In this document: piece after piece, positions 1 to 5,171 of the stretch | Numbering within the stretch: position 1 is the first letter of the stretch | How the letters are laid out: every line of letters starts with the position of its first letter | Assembly: GCA_937873435.1 (NCBI GenBank) | Contig: CALMWM010000428.1 | Coordinates: 1 to 5,171 of the forward strand | DNA length: 5,171 bases | Origin: an uncultured Gallionellaceae bacterium | Lineage (GTDB): Bacteria > Pseudomonadota > Gammaproteobacteria > Burkholderiales > Sulfuricellaceae | Reading direction: 5' to 3' | Made by a program: the position numbers and the translations under genes | Notes under the pieces: model-generated | Told to the model about the DNA's origin: nothing | The model's database searches: none | Seen by the model: the letters and a program-made list of their open reading frames with translations, nothing else

Positions 1-1327
1 AACGCGCCAGATCTTCGCTCTTCGCTAATTCCTTCAGGCGACCGTCAACATAGCCAGCATCGATGATCACGACTTCACCGCTGAATTTACCGGCTTCGAA
101 AGAGATTTCCTCTAGCAATCTTTCCATTACGGTATAGAGACGCCGTGCACCGATGTTTTCGGTTTTTTCGTTGACGTCGAACGCGATTTCCGCAAGCCGC
201 CTAACTGCATCGGGAAGAAAATCTAGCTGAACATTTTCGGTTTCGAGCAAAGCCTGATACTGACGTGTAAGACAGGCATCGGTGTTGGTAAGGATTTGCT
301 CGAAGTCGGCCACGCTTAAGGAATCCAATTCAACCCGGATCGGCAAGCGGCCCTGTAGTTCAGGGATCAAATCGGATGGTTTTGCGAGGTGAAACGCACC
401 ACTACAAATGAACAGAATATGATCGGTCTTTATCATGCCGTACTTGGTGGTAACTGTTGTGCCTTCGACAAGCGGCAGCAGGTCACGCTGTACGCCTTGG
501 CGCGACACATCGGAGCCGGAAGATTCAGAACGACTGGTAATCTTGTCGATCTCATCAAGGAACACGATACCGTTCTGCTCGACATTGGAAACTGCTTGGA
601 ATTTCATCTCCTCGTCGTTGACCAATTTAAGCGCTTCTTCCTCGGTGAGCAGCTTAAGTGCCTCTGCAATTTTCAGCTTGCGTGTTTTAGTACGATTGCT
701 GCCCATGTTTTGGAACATTCCCTGGATTTGCGAGGTGAGATCCTCCATTCCCGGGGGAGCAAGGATTTCCATGTGAGCCTGCATCGCTGCGACTTCAATG
801 TCGATTTCCTTGTCGTGCAAAGTGCCTTCGAGCAGCATCTTGCGAAATTTACTGCGAGTGGCGTTTTCGTCCGTGCTGCGATCGGGTTCCGACCCCCAAC
901 CTGCATCGCGCGGCGGCGGCAGCAGCGCATCTAGTACGCGCTCTTCCGCCATTTCCTCGGCGCGGTGGCGCACTTTGCGGGTTTCCTGTTCGCGCGTCTG
1001 CTTGATCGACATTTCTACCAAGTCGCGGATGATCGAATCGACATCGCGCCCGACGTAACCCACCTCGGTAAACTTGGTCGCCTCTACCTTGATGAACGGT
1101 GCATTGGCAAGCTTCGCCAGGCGGCGCGCAATCTCGGTCTTGCCAACGCCGGTAGGGCCTATCATCAGGATGTTTTTTGGGGTGATTTCCTGGCGCAACG
1201 GTTCCGCGACCTGCTGACGCCGCCAGCGGTTGCGCAACGCGATAGCGACGGCTTTTTTGGCAGCTTGCTGGCCGATGATGTGTTTGTCCAGTTCATGGAC
1301 GATTTCCTGTGGGGTCATTTGGGTCAT
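1..1327 (-). CDS. hslU: ATP-dependent protease ATPase subunit HslU (ClpY), 3' end cut by window edge
   Basis: HslU is the AAA+ unfoldase ring that feeds substrates into the HslV peptidase in the cytoplasm. The minus-strand frame is open for 442 codons from ATG 1325-1327 to the window edge. The N-terminus (MTQMTPQEIV...) aligns with E. coli HslU (MSEMTPREIV...), which fixes the start. An internal ATG at 1316-1318 is codon 4. Visible motifs are Walker A GPTGVGKT at residues 57-64 (1136-1159), the substrate-gripping pore loop GYVG near 90-93, an I-domain around 110-245, Walker B VFLDE with D258/E259, the arginine finger in ELQGRLP at R327, and sensor-2 GARR at 393-396. The last visible residues (SEDLAR) match the E. 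coli end (DEDLSRFIL), so about three residues plus the stop are missing; this is inferred. It starts four bases after the hslV stop without a clear ribosome binding site, which suggests translational coupling. No frameshift was seen. Confidence 0.97.
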   Translation of the reverse strand, partial: MTQMTPQEIVHELDKHIIGQQAAKKAVAIALRNRWRRQQVAEPLRQEITPKNILMIGPTGVGKTEIARRLAKLANAPFIKVEATKFTEVGYVGRDVDSIIRDLVEMSIKQTREQETRKVRHRAEEMAEERVLDALLPPPRDAGWGSEPDRSTDENATRSKFRKMLLEGTLHDKEIDIEVAAMQAHMEILAPPGMEDLTSQIQGMFQNMGSNRTKTRKLKIAEALKLLTEEEALKLVNDEEMKFQAVSNVEQNGIVFLDEIDKITSRSESSGSDVSRQGVQRDLLPLVEGTTVTTKYGMIKTDHILFICSGAFHLAKPSDLIPELQGRLPIRVELDSLSVADFEQILTNTDACLTRQYQALLETENVQLDFLPDAVRRLAEIAFDVNEKTENIGARRLYTVMERLLEEISFEAGKFSGEVVIIDAGYVDGRLKELAKSEDLAR

Positions 1328-1331
1328 GGCA

Positions 1332-1868
1332 TTAATCGAGGGTTTCGATTATATGATTCTGGTTGGTGTAAATGCACAAGTCTGCTGCAATGGTCAGTGA
1401 CTTCTTGACGATCTCCGCTGGCGGCAATTCGGTGTGTTCGAGCAAGGCACGCGCAGCAGATTGCGCATAAGCGCCGCCGCTGCCGATGGCCACCAGGCCA
1501 TATTCCGGTTCCAGCACATCGCCGTTGCCGGTGATGATCAATGAACATTCGCGATCGGCGACTGCCAGCATCGCTTCCAGGCGGCGCAGAATGCGGTCGG
1601 TACGCCAGTCCTTGGCCAACTCCACCGCACTGCGCAGCAAGTGCCCCTGATGCTTTTCCAGCTTGGCCTCGAAGCGCTCGAACAAGGTGAAGGCATCGGC
1701 CGTGCCGCCGGCAAACCCGGCGAGAATCCTGTCGTGGTAAAGGCGGCGCACTTTGCGCGCTGTGGCCTTGATCACCAGATTGCCAAGTGTCACTTGGCCG
1801 TCGCCTCCCATCGCAACTTGGGTGCCGCGTCTGGCGGAAAGGATGGTGGTGCCGTGGTACTGTTCCAT
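1332..1868 (-). CDS. hslV: ATP-dependent protease peptidase subunit HslV (ClpQ)
   Basis: HslV is the threonine peptidase of the HslUV complex, a double-hexamer proteasome-like chamber that degrades cytoplasmic regulators and damaged proteins. The product has 178 residues, the usual size. It starts MEQYHG-TTIL, so removal of six residues would expose Thr7 as the N-terminal nucleophile; E. coli HslV loses only Met. In mature numbering the other active-site positions are present: D17 (D23 here, GGDGQ), K33 (K39, KVRR), G45 (G51, in AGFAGGTADAF) and S124 (S130, GSGG). The segments KLEKHQGHL and VELAKDWRTDR also match the family closely. The stop is TAA 1332-1334 and hslU follows after four bases. 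The ribosome binding site is weak (GAG about 11 bases before ATG). The retained propeptide resembles betaproteobacterial HslV, which is a recollection and not a computed comparison. Confidence 0.97.
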   Translation of the reverse strand: MEQYHGTTILSARRGTQVAMGGDGQVTLGNLVIKATARKVRRLYHDRILAGFAGGTADAFTLFERFEAKLEKHQGHLLRSAVELAKDWRTDRILRRLEAMLAVADRECSLIITGNGDVLEPEYGLVAIGSGGAYAQSAARALLEHTELPPAEIVKKSLTIAADLCIYTNQNHIIETLD

Positions 1869-1899
1869 GCGTTGCAGATCTCGATTTGTGCAAAAAAAT

Positions 1900-1929
1900 A
1901 TTATACCGTCATAGCTTGCCGCCTAACAA
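1900..1929 (-). promoter_or_regulatory. Probable sigma-70 promoter of hslVU
   Basis: On the minus strand a perfect -10 hexamer TATAAT (1900-1905) lies 18 bases downstream of TTGTTA (1924-1929), a four-of-six match to the -35 consensus. The predicted start is near 1891-1893, leaving a leader of about 23-25 bases before the hslV ATG. The -35 hexamer overlaps the T-tract of the upstream terminator. No sigma-32 heat-shock motif (CTTGAA with CCCCATNT) was seen between the terminator and hslV. Confidence 0.7.
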
Positions 1930-1955
1930 AAAAGCCCGTCACGAGGACGGGCTTT
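1928..1955 (-). terminator. Rho-independent terminator after the copper receptor gene
   Basis: A perfect 10-bp stem pairs 1931-1940 with 1946-1955 (AAAGCCCGTC/GACGGGCTTT) around a 5-base loop. On the minus strand the stem runs directly into a T-tract (six T counting the stem end, 1928-1933), so it terminates minus-strand transcripts coming from the receptor gene, whose stop is 26 bases upstream of the stem. On the plus strand the stem is also bounded by A/T pairs but has only three T, so bidirectional function is unlikely. It separates the receptor from hslVU. Confidence 0.92.
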
Positions 1956-1980
1956 CGAGCACTTGAGAATTTTCTAAAGG

Positions 1981-4053
1981 TCAGTCGAGAGCGACATTCA
2001 GCTTTAGCCAAACCGTGCGGCCTGGTTCGTTGATACGGATCGTCTGATCGTAGCCGGAGACCATCGCACCGGCGCGGCTGATGTGCTCGGCATAGGCCTT
2101 GTCGAACAAGTTGTCGATGCCGCCGGCAACCAACATACCCTTCTTGGGGCGGTAACCGCCGTTCAGGGAGAAGATGCCAAAGCCACCAGTCTTGCCGATG
2201 TCTTGACCGACAATGTTGCCTTTGTTGGCGTCGTAGCGGGTTTGTTCCGATACCAAGCGCAGCAGGGCGCCAACAGTCCACACCTTGTTATCATAGTTTA
2301 ACCCGAGTCGACCTTCCAGTGGCGGCAACTGCGCCAGCGCAGTGCCATCGGTATCGTTGTCGCCGCGCACGTAGGAAAGGGCGCCGTCGACTTTCCAGGT
2401 GTCGCTGAGCGCATAGGCAGCGCCAGCTTCTCCACCCCAAGTGGTTGCGTCTACGTTGCGGACGATGGAGATGCTTCTTACACCGGCCATGTAGGTCTTG
2501 TTCACCTTAGACTGGACCATGATGTAATCGCCGATCTTGTTGTAAAAGCCGGAAACCGAGGCGGTCAGTCTACCTGCGTTATAAGTCGCGCCGACGTCAA
2601 GCTGGGTGGTCTTCTCGGGGTTGGTGTTGAAGGCGCTGCCGGTGGTGGCGCTTTCCTTGTTGGCGGAAATCAGTTCCCAGTAGTCGGGGAAACGCTCGGT
2701 ACGGCCAATACCGGCGTACAAGGTAGTCGGGCTGGTAACGAGATCATGTTCATAGCGCGCGAAACTGCTGGTGAGCGTCGTGTCCCGGCTTTGCCCCGCA
2801 GTCGGGTTGGTGTAGGTGTACATCAACCCAGCAGCATCTTTGGTGCTTTGCGCGGCGGTCCGTTTGTCTTCGGCATTCCAGTGGTCGGCGCGCAGGCCAG
2901 CGACCAGCTTATCCTGTTGGCTCAGGTAATGGTTCAACTCGCCAAAAAGCCCGTAATTTTGGAAGTTGGCATCCTCGGCGCGTGGCTTGCTGGTGTAGCT
3001 CTCTGCCGTGGCGCCCATGCTGGTGCGCAGAGTATGGATGTTGGACTGGAAATCGACGCCCAGGGTGGCCTTGGTTGCGTCTGAGAACTTCAGCGTAGCC
3101 GCAGCGCGTCCGCCGGTAGTTTCGCGATCGGGATTGTTGACCATCTTAGCTGCTGCGCTGGCCACCGGGCGCAGGGTGTAGTTGTCCATCACGTGATCGA
3201 CATAGTTGTAATAGAGTTGACCCTCGATTTTGTCCAGCAGCGCCGAAATCTTGCTCTTCTCGAATTTCAGTCCGACGTTATCGCGAGAAAACTTGGCTCC
3301 GTCCATACTGCGGTCACCGTAAGCCGCCTCGCCGTCGCTGTGCGCGCCGGATAGCTCCAGCCTGGTATTGTTGTCCGGGGTCCAGCCGACTGCGGCGTTA
3401 GTGCTCCAGCGGGTATAGGCGGAATGCACGGTACGACCGTTGCCGTCCTTGTAATCGCCAGAATCGGTACGGGTACCGGCACCCTGGAAATAAAAGTCCG
3501 GCGTACCGGCGCGGATATCCGCGACCTGGTCGTTACGCCCGAAACTGCCGGCGGTCAGGCTGCCGTTGAATTTCCAGCCGGCTTGATCGAAACGCTTGAT
3601 GGTGCGTTCGAACAACACCGTGCCGGCGGAACTGCCCGGCCCGTACAGGACGCTTTGCGGGCCTTTGATCACGGTGACGCGGTCGTAAGATTCGGGGAAG
3701 ATATAGGCCGTCGGCGGGTCCATGCGGTTGCCGCAACCGCCCAGGATATTCTCGCCGTCGAGCAGAATATTCAGACGGGAGGCCGCCATCCCGCGCAACA
3801 CCGGATCGCCGTCGGTGCCGCCCTTGCGGATCACCGAGAAGCCAGGAATATTTTTCAGGTAATCCGCGCCGTCATGCGCAGGTATCGGCTGGCGCGGCGC
3901 CTTGGGATCCGTAACGACCGTCAGCGGTTCCAGCATCATCGGCGCGGTAACCACGACTTCTTCGAGACGCGCCGGTTTAACGGTGTCGGCGGCGAAAGCA
4001 TTGCCAACGAGCAAAGTCGCTACGGGGAGCGATAACAGGATTTTATTTTTCAT
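1981..4053 (-). CDS. TonB-dependent copper receptor, OprC/NosA type
   Basis: This is an outer-membrane receptor for copper uptake powered by TonB-ExbBD. The 690-residue product has a Sec signal peptide (MKNKILLSLPVATLLVGNAFA, likely cleaved after A21), a TonB box in LEEVVVTA (30-37), a plug domain at about 45-155 and a 22-strand-type barrel to the end. The plug carries GGCGNRMDPPTAYIFPE and RVTVIKGPQSVLYGPGSSAG, hallmarks of the copper-receptor family. The OprC copper ligands CxxxM and HxM are both present (C107/M111 and H287/M289), 180 residues apart as I recall for OprC C143/M147 and H323/M325. C107 is the only cysteine I find. The ribosome binding site GGAAAG (4062-4067) lies 8 bases before ATG and supports this start. 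A sigma-54 promoter precedes the gene and a terminator follows it. Oddly, the protein ends in NVALD, without the C-terminal aromatic typical of outer-membrane barrels. NosA is the related copper receptor of denitrifiers; no nos genes are in view. Confidence 0.94.
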   Translation of the reverse strand: MKNKILLSLPVATLLVGNAFAADTVKPARLEEVVVTAPMMLEPLTVVTDPKAPRQPIPAHDGADYLKNIPGFSVIRKGGTDGDPVLRGMAASRLNILLDGENILGGCGNRMDPPTAYIFPESYDRVTVIKGPQSVLYGPGSSAGTVLFERTIKRFDQAGWKFNGSLTAGSFGRNDQVADIRAGTPDFYFQGAGTRTDSGDYKDGNGRTVHSAYTRWSTNAAVGWTPDNNTRLELSGAHSDGEAAYGDRSMDGAKFSRDNVGLKFEKSKISALLDKIEGQLYYNYVDHVMDNYTLRPVASAAAKMVNNPDRETTGGRAAATLKFSDATKATLGVDFQSNIHTLRTSMGATAESYTSKPRAEDANFQNYGLFGELNHYLSQQDKLVAGLRADHWNAEDKRTAAQSTKDAAGLMYTYTNPTAGQSRDTTLTSSFARYEHDLVTSPTTLYAGIGRTERFPDYWELISANKESATTGSAFNTNPEKTTQLDVGATYNAGRLTASVSGFYNKIGDYIMVQSKVNKTYMAGVRSISIVRNVDATTWGGEAGAAYALSDTWKVDGALSYVRGDNDTDGTALAQLPPLEGRLGLNYDNKVWTVGALLRLVSEQTRYDANKGNIVGQDIGKTGGFGIFSLNGGYRPKKGMLVAGGIDNLFDKAYAEHISRAGAMVSGYDQTIRINEPGRTVWLKLNVALD

Positions 4054-4061
4054 TTAAGTTT

Positions 4062-4071
4062 CTTTCCGGAA
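4062..4071 (-). promoter_or_regulatory. Ribosome binding site of the copper receptor, overlapping a small palindrome
   Basis: GGAAAG (4062-4067) lies 8 bases upstream of the ATG and is a plausible Shine-Dalgarno sequence. Its GGAA is the right half of the perfect 8-base palindrome TTCCGGAA (4064-4071), so self-pairing or a bound protein could in principle mask it. With no loop the RNA cannot fold tightly here, so the palindrome matters only if it is a protein site or pairs between molecules; it may be chance. Confidence 0.55.
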
Positions 4072-4100
4072 GGTTGCATAACGTAAACCGAAGTAAAGTG

Positions 4101-4116
4101 TGCAAGCCTCGTGCCA
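4101..4116 (-). promoter_or_regulatory. Sigma-54 (RpoN) -24/-12 promoter of the copper receptor
   Basis: On the minus strand TGGCAC (4111-4116), five bases (4106-4110) and TTGCA (4101-4105) give an exact match to the RpoN consensus TGGCAC-N5-TTGCW. The invariant GG and GC dinucleotides are 10 bases apart, as required. The base after TGGCAC is G, also consensus, and the base before it is C (pyrimidine). The predicted start is near 4090, about 37 bases before the ATG, which leaves room for the ribosome binding site. Such promoters need an ATP-hydrolysing enhancer-binding activator, which is not encoded in this window. Confidence 0.85.
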
Positions 4117-4132
4117 GGAAAGAATCTCTGTA

Positions 4133-4145
4133 AATCAATGTGTTG
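4133..4145 (+). promoter_or_regulatory. Probable IHF binding site
   Basis: AATCAATGTGTTG on the plus strand matches the IHF core consensus WATCAANNNNTTR at every defined position. It is centred about 50 bases upstream of the predicted sigma-54 start, between the -24 element and the inverted repeat further upstream. That is where IHF usually bends DNA to bring a distal activator to the RpoN holoenzyme. Confidence 0.65.
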
Positions 4146-4158
4146 AATTTGCAGCGTT

Positions 4159-4172
4159 GTGCGATAACGCAC
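4159..4172. promoter_or_regulatory. Inverted repeat GTGCG-N4-CGCAC, candidate activator site
   Basis: The arms GTGCG (4159-4163) and CGCAC (4168-4172) flank ATAA. The centre is roughly 75 bases upstream of the predicted sigma-54 start, a position used by upstream activator sequences. It is followed by no T-tract on the minus strand, so it is not an intrinsic terminator for the CDF gene. The arms are short, and activator binding is inferred only from position and symmetry. Confidence 0.35.
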
Positions 4173-4196
4173 GCTTGCGCCATATGACGCGGACTG

Positions 4197-5078
4197 TTAT
4201 CCCTGAGCGGGGTGGCTTTCCTTGGGCTCGACGTGGATGGTTACCGAGGTTCGGTTTAAGCCACGTGCGATGGAGGCTTCGATGCGGTCGCATAGTTGGT
4301 GGGAAGCCTTTACCGTTGTTTGTTCCGGCAGCAGCAGGTGGAAATCGATGAAGCGGCGCGGCCCGGCCTTGCGCGTGCGCAACGCGTGAAAATCGGAGTC
4401 GGGGGGCAATTCAGCGCGCACCAGGTTTTCTATTGCGGCAATTTCCTCTGGCGGCAGGGCAACATCCATCAGCCCGCTATAGGAGCGGCGTATCAAATCG
4501 ATCCCAGTTTTGACGATGTTTAGTGCCACGATCACTGCGATGATAGGGTCGAGGATCTGCCAGCTTGGCGGAGTGAACATCACCACCGCCAGCCCGCCCA
4601 CCACCCCGACCGACGTCCAGACATCGGTCAGCAAGTGCTGGGCATCGGCCTCCAGGGTAATGCTATCTTGTGTATTGGCGACCTTGAGCATAATGCGCGC
4701 CGTGACGAAATTGGCGCCGGCAGCGAGCAGCGAGATAAACAGGCCGATGCCGAGTTGATGCAGTACCGCAGGATGCGCAAAGCGTTCGACGGCGGCATAG
4801 ATGATCGTCAGCGCCGCTACCATGATCAATGCGCCTTCCACGCCGCTGGAGAAGTATTCGGCCTTGTCGTGGCCGTAAGTGTGATCCTCATCCGCAGGGC
4901 GTGATGCAATGGTCAGCGCGGCAAAGGCGACCAGGCCTGCTGTCAGGTTCACCAGCGATTCCGCCGCATCGGAAAACAGGCTGACCGAGCCGGTAAGGAA
5001 ATACGCGGCGAATTTGAGCGCCATGGTGACGACCGAGGTGGCGATCGACAACAAGGCCATTTGTCTGGTGGGGTTCAT
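4197..5078 (-). CDS. Cation diffusion facilitator (CDF) metal efflux transporter, FieF/YiiP type
   Basis: CDF proteins are inner-membrane dimers that export divalent metals (Zn, Fe, Co, Mn, Cd) in exchange for protons. The 293-residue product has six predicted membrane segments within about residues 8-190 and a cytoplasmic metal-binding domain at 205-285. Relative to E. coli YiiP (from memory), TM5 keeps HxxxD (H148/D152), the TM2-TM3 loop keeps D63/H66/H70 in PADEDHTYGH, and the C-terminal domain keeps H231, H247, H260 and H282, with E284 for D285. In TM2, a gap-free alignment of GSVSLFSDAAESLVNLTAGL puts E40 and N44 where YiiP has D45 and D49, so the transport site differs and metal choice cannot be assigned. 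GGAAA lies 4 bases before the ATG as a modest ribosome binding site. The stop is TAA 4197-4199. The neighbouring copper receptor suggests a metal-homeostasis locus, but copper export by a CDF would be unusual. Confidence 0.93.
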   Translation of the reverse strand: MNPTRQMALLSIATSVVTMALKFAAYFLTGSVSLFSDAAESLVNLTAGLVAFAALTIASRPADEDHTYGHDKAEYFSSGVEGALIMVAALTIIYAAVERFAHPAVLHQLGIGLFISLLAAGANFVTARIMLKVANTQDSITLEADAQHLLTDVWTSVGVVGGLAVVMFTPPSWQILDPIIAVIVALNIVKTGIDLIRRSYSGLMDVALPPEEIAAIENLVRAELPPDSDFHALRTRKAGPRRFIDFHLLLPEQTTVKASHQLCDRIEASIARGLNRTSVTIHVEPKESHPAQG

Positions 5079-5120
5079 GCGGTTTCCAGCGTAGTGAGGT
5101 TACCTGACCGAGCGGAAAGC

Positions 5121-5171
5121 CTACACCAGAACGCCCATCTCGCCAATGTTGCCGCGCGGACGGCTAACGGC
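5121..5171 (-). CDS. C-terminal tail of an unrecognised upstream gene
   Basis: The minus strand is open from the window edge for 16 codons (AVSRPRGNIGEMGVLV) to TAG at 5121-5123. Codons are mostly G/C-ending and none is rare, which fits a real gene better than the competing frame that ends at 5075-5077 and uses AGA and AGG. The stop lies 42 bases before the CDF start with no visible terminator between them, so the two may share a transcript. I do not recognise the family from so short a tail. Confidence 0.4.
   Translation of the reverse strand, partial: AVSRPRGNIGEMGVLV

Larger units (their letters stand above)
4054..4196. other. Regulatory intergenic region between the CDF gene and the copper receptor
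   Basis: This 143-base gap holds no gene on either strand. In minus-strand order it contains a GTGCG-N4-CGCAC inverted repeat, a consensus IHF site, a -24/-12 sigma-54 promoter, a leader of about 37 bases and the receptor's ribosome binding site. No intrinsic terminator follows the CDF gene, so readthrough from it into the receptor remains possible. No Fur-type (GATAATGATAATCATTATC-like) or CueR-type operator was recognised. Confidence 0.8.

Noticed and set aside
389..934. Plus-strand 181-codon open frame
   Set aside because: It lies wholly antisense to hslU, whose motifs and full-length match are unambiguous. Its translation shows no recognisable domain.
1324..1893. Minus-strand 189-codon frame overlapping hslV
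   Set aside because: It is an out-of-frame shadow of hslV, rich in Arg/His/Ser, without family motifs. The hslV frame carries the catalytic residues.
3424..4035. Plus-strand 203-codon open frame
   Set aside because: It is antisense to the receptor's signal peptide and plug, which are clearly coding. It is an expected GC-rich mirror frame with no ribosome binding site that I could support.
4062..4080. CueR-like operator (ACCTTCC half-site next to GGAA)
   Set aside because: CueR sites are longer dyads (ACCTTCC-N7-GGAAGGT) inside a 19-base promoter spacer. Here the halves abut and overlap the ribosome binding site, with no matching sigma-70 promoter.
4159..4172. Intrinsic terminator after the CDF gene
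   Set aside because: The stem is only five base pairs and no T-tract follows on the minus strand.
4054..4196. Fur or Zur box upstream of the receptor
   Set aside because: No 19-base Fur-like or Zur-like dyad was visible. GATAA at 4162-4166 is isolated.
5075..5171. Alternative upstream frame ending in TGA that overlaps the CDF ATG by four bases
   Set aside because: The ATGA overlap is attractive, but the frame uses AGA and AGG and gives an Arg/Trp/Ala-rich peptide. The frame ending at 5121 looks more like real coding sequence. Not excluded.
1..5171. CRISPR array, tRNA or rRNA gene, insertion sequence
   Set aside because: No spaced direct repeats, tRNA-like cloverleaf, rRNA sequence or transposase reading frame was found in the window.

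Overview
The window reads as chromosomal DNA from a Gram-negative proteobacterium, most likely a betaproteobacterium. The evidence is an outer-membrane TonB-dependent receptor, an hslVU pair, moderately GC-rich codon use, and an HslV with a short N-terminal propeptide before its catalytic threonine, a form I associate with betaproteobacteria. Every gene I can support lies on the minus strand, so transcription runs from high to low coordinates.

In transcription order the layout is as follows. (1) 5121-5171: the last 16 codons of an unrecognised gene. (2) 4197-5078: a cation diffusion facilitator (CDF) metal exporter of the FieF/YiiP type. (3) 4054-4196: an intergenic region carrying an apparently complete sigma-54 promoter. 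It has a -24/-12 element matching consensus, a consensus IHF site about 50 bp upstream of the predicted start, and a small inverted repeat at about -75 that could be an activator site. (4) 1981-4053: a 690-residue TonB-dependent copper receptor of the OprC/NosA type with both halves of the copper site (CxxxM and HxM). (5) 1928-1955: an intrinsic terminator for that receptor. (6) 1900-1929: a sigma-70-like promoter whose -35 element sits in the terminator's T-tract. (7) 1332-1868: hslV, the protease subunit. (8) 1-1327: hslU, the ATPase subunit, complete except for about the last three codons and the stop.

The genes form two units. The metal unit pairs an exporter (CDF) with an outer-membrane copper uptake receptor. 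The receptor seems to have its own sigma-54 promoter, so copper uptake would be under an enhancer-binding activator not encoded here. The proteolysis unit is hslV-hslU, four bases apart, forming the HslUV ATP-dependent protease. The most notable points are the sigma-54/IHF architecture in front of a copper receptor, the intact OprC-type copper site, and a CDF transporter whose transmembrane-2 metal ligands are Glu/Asn instead of Asp/Asp.
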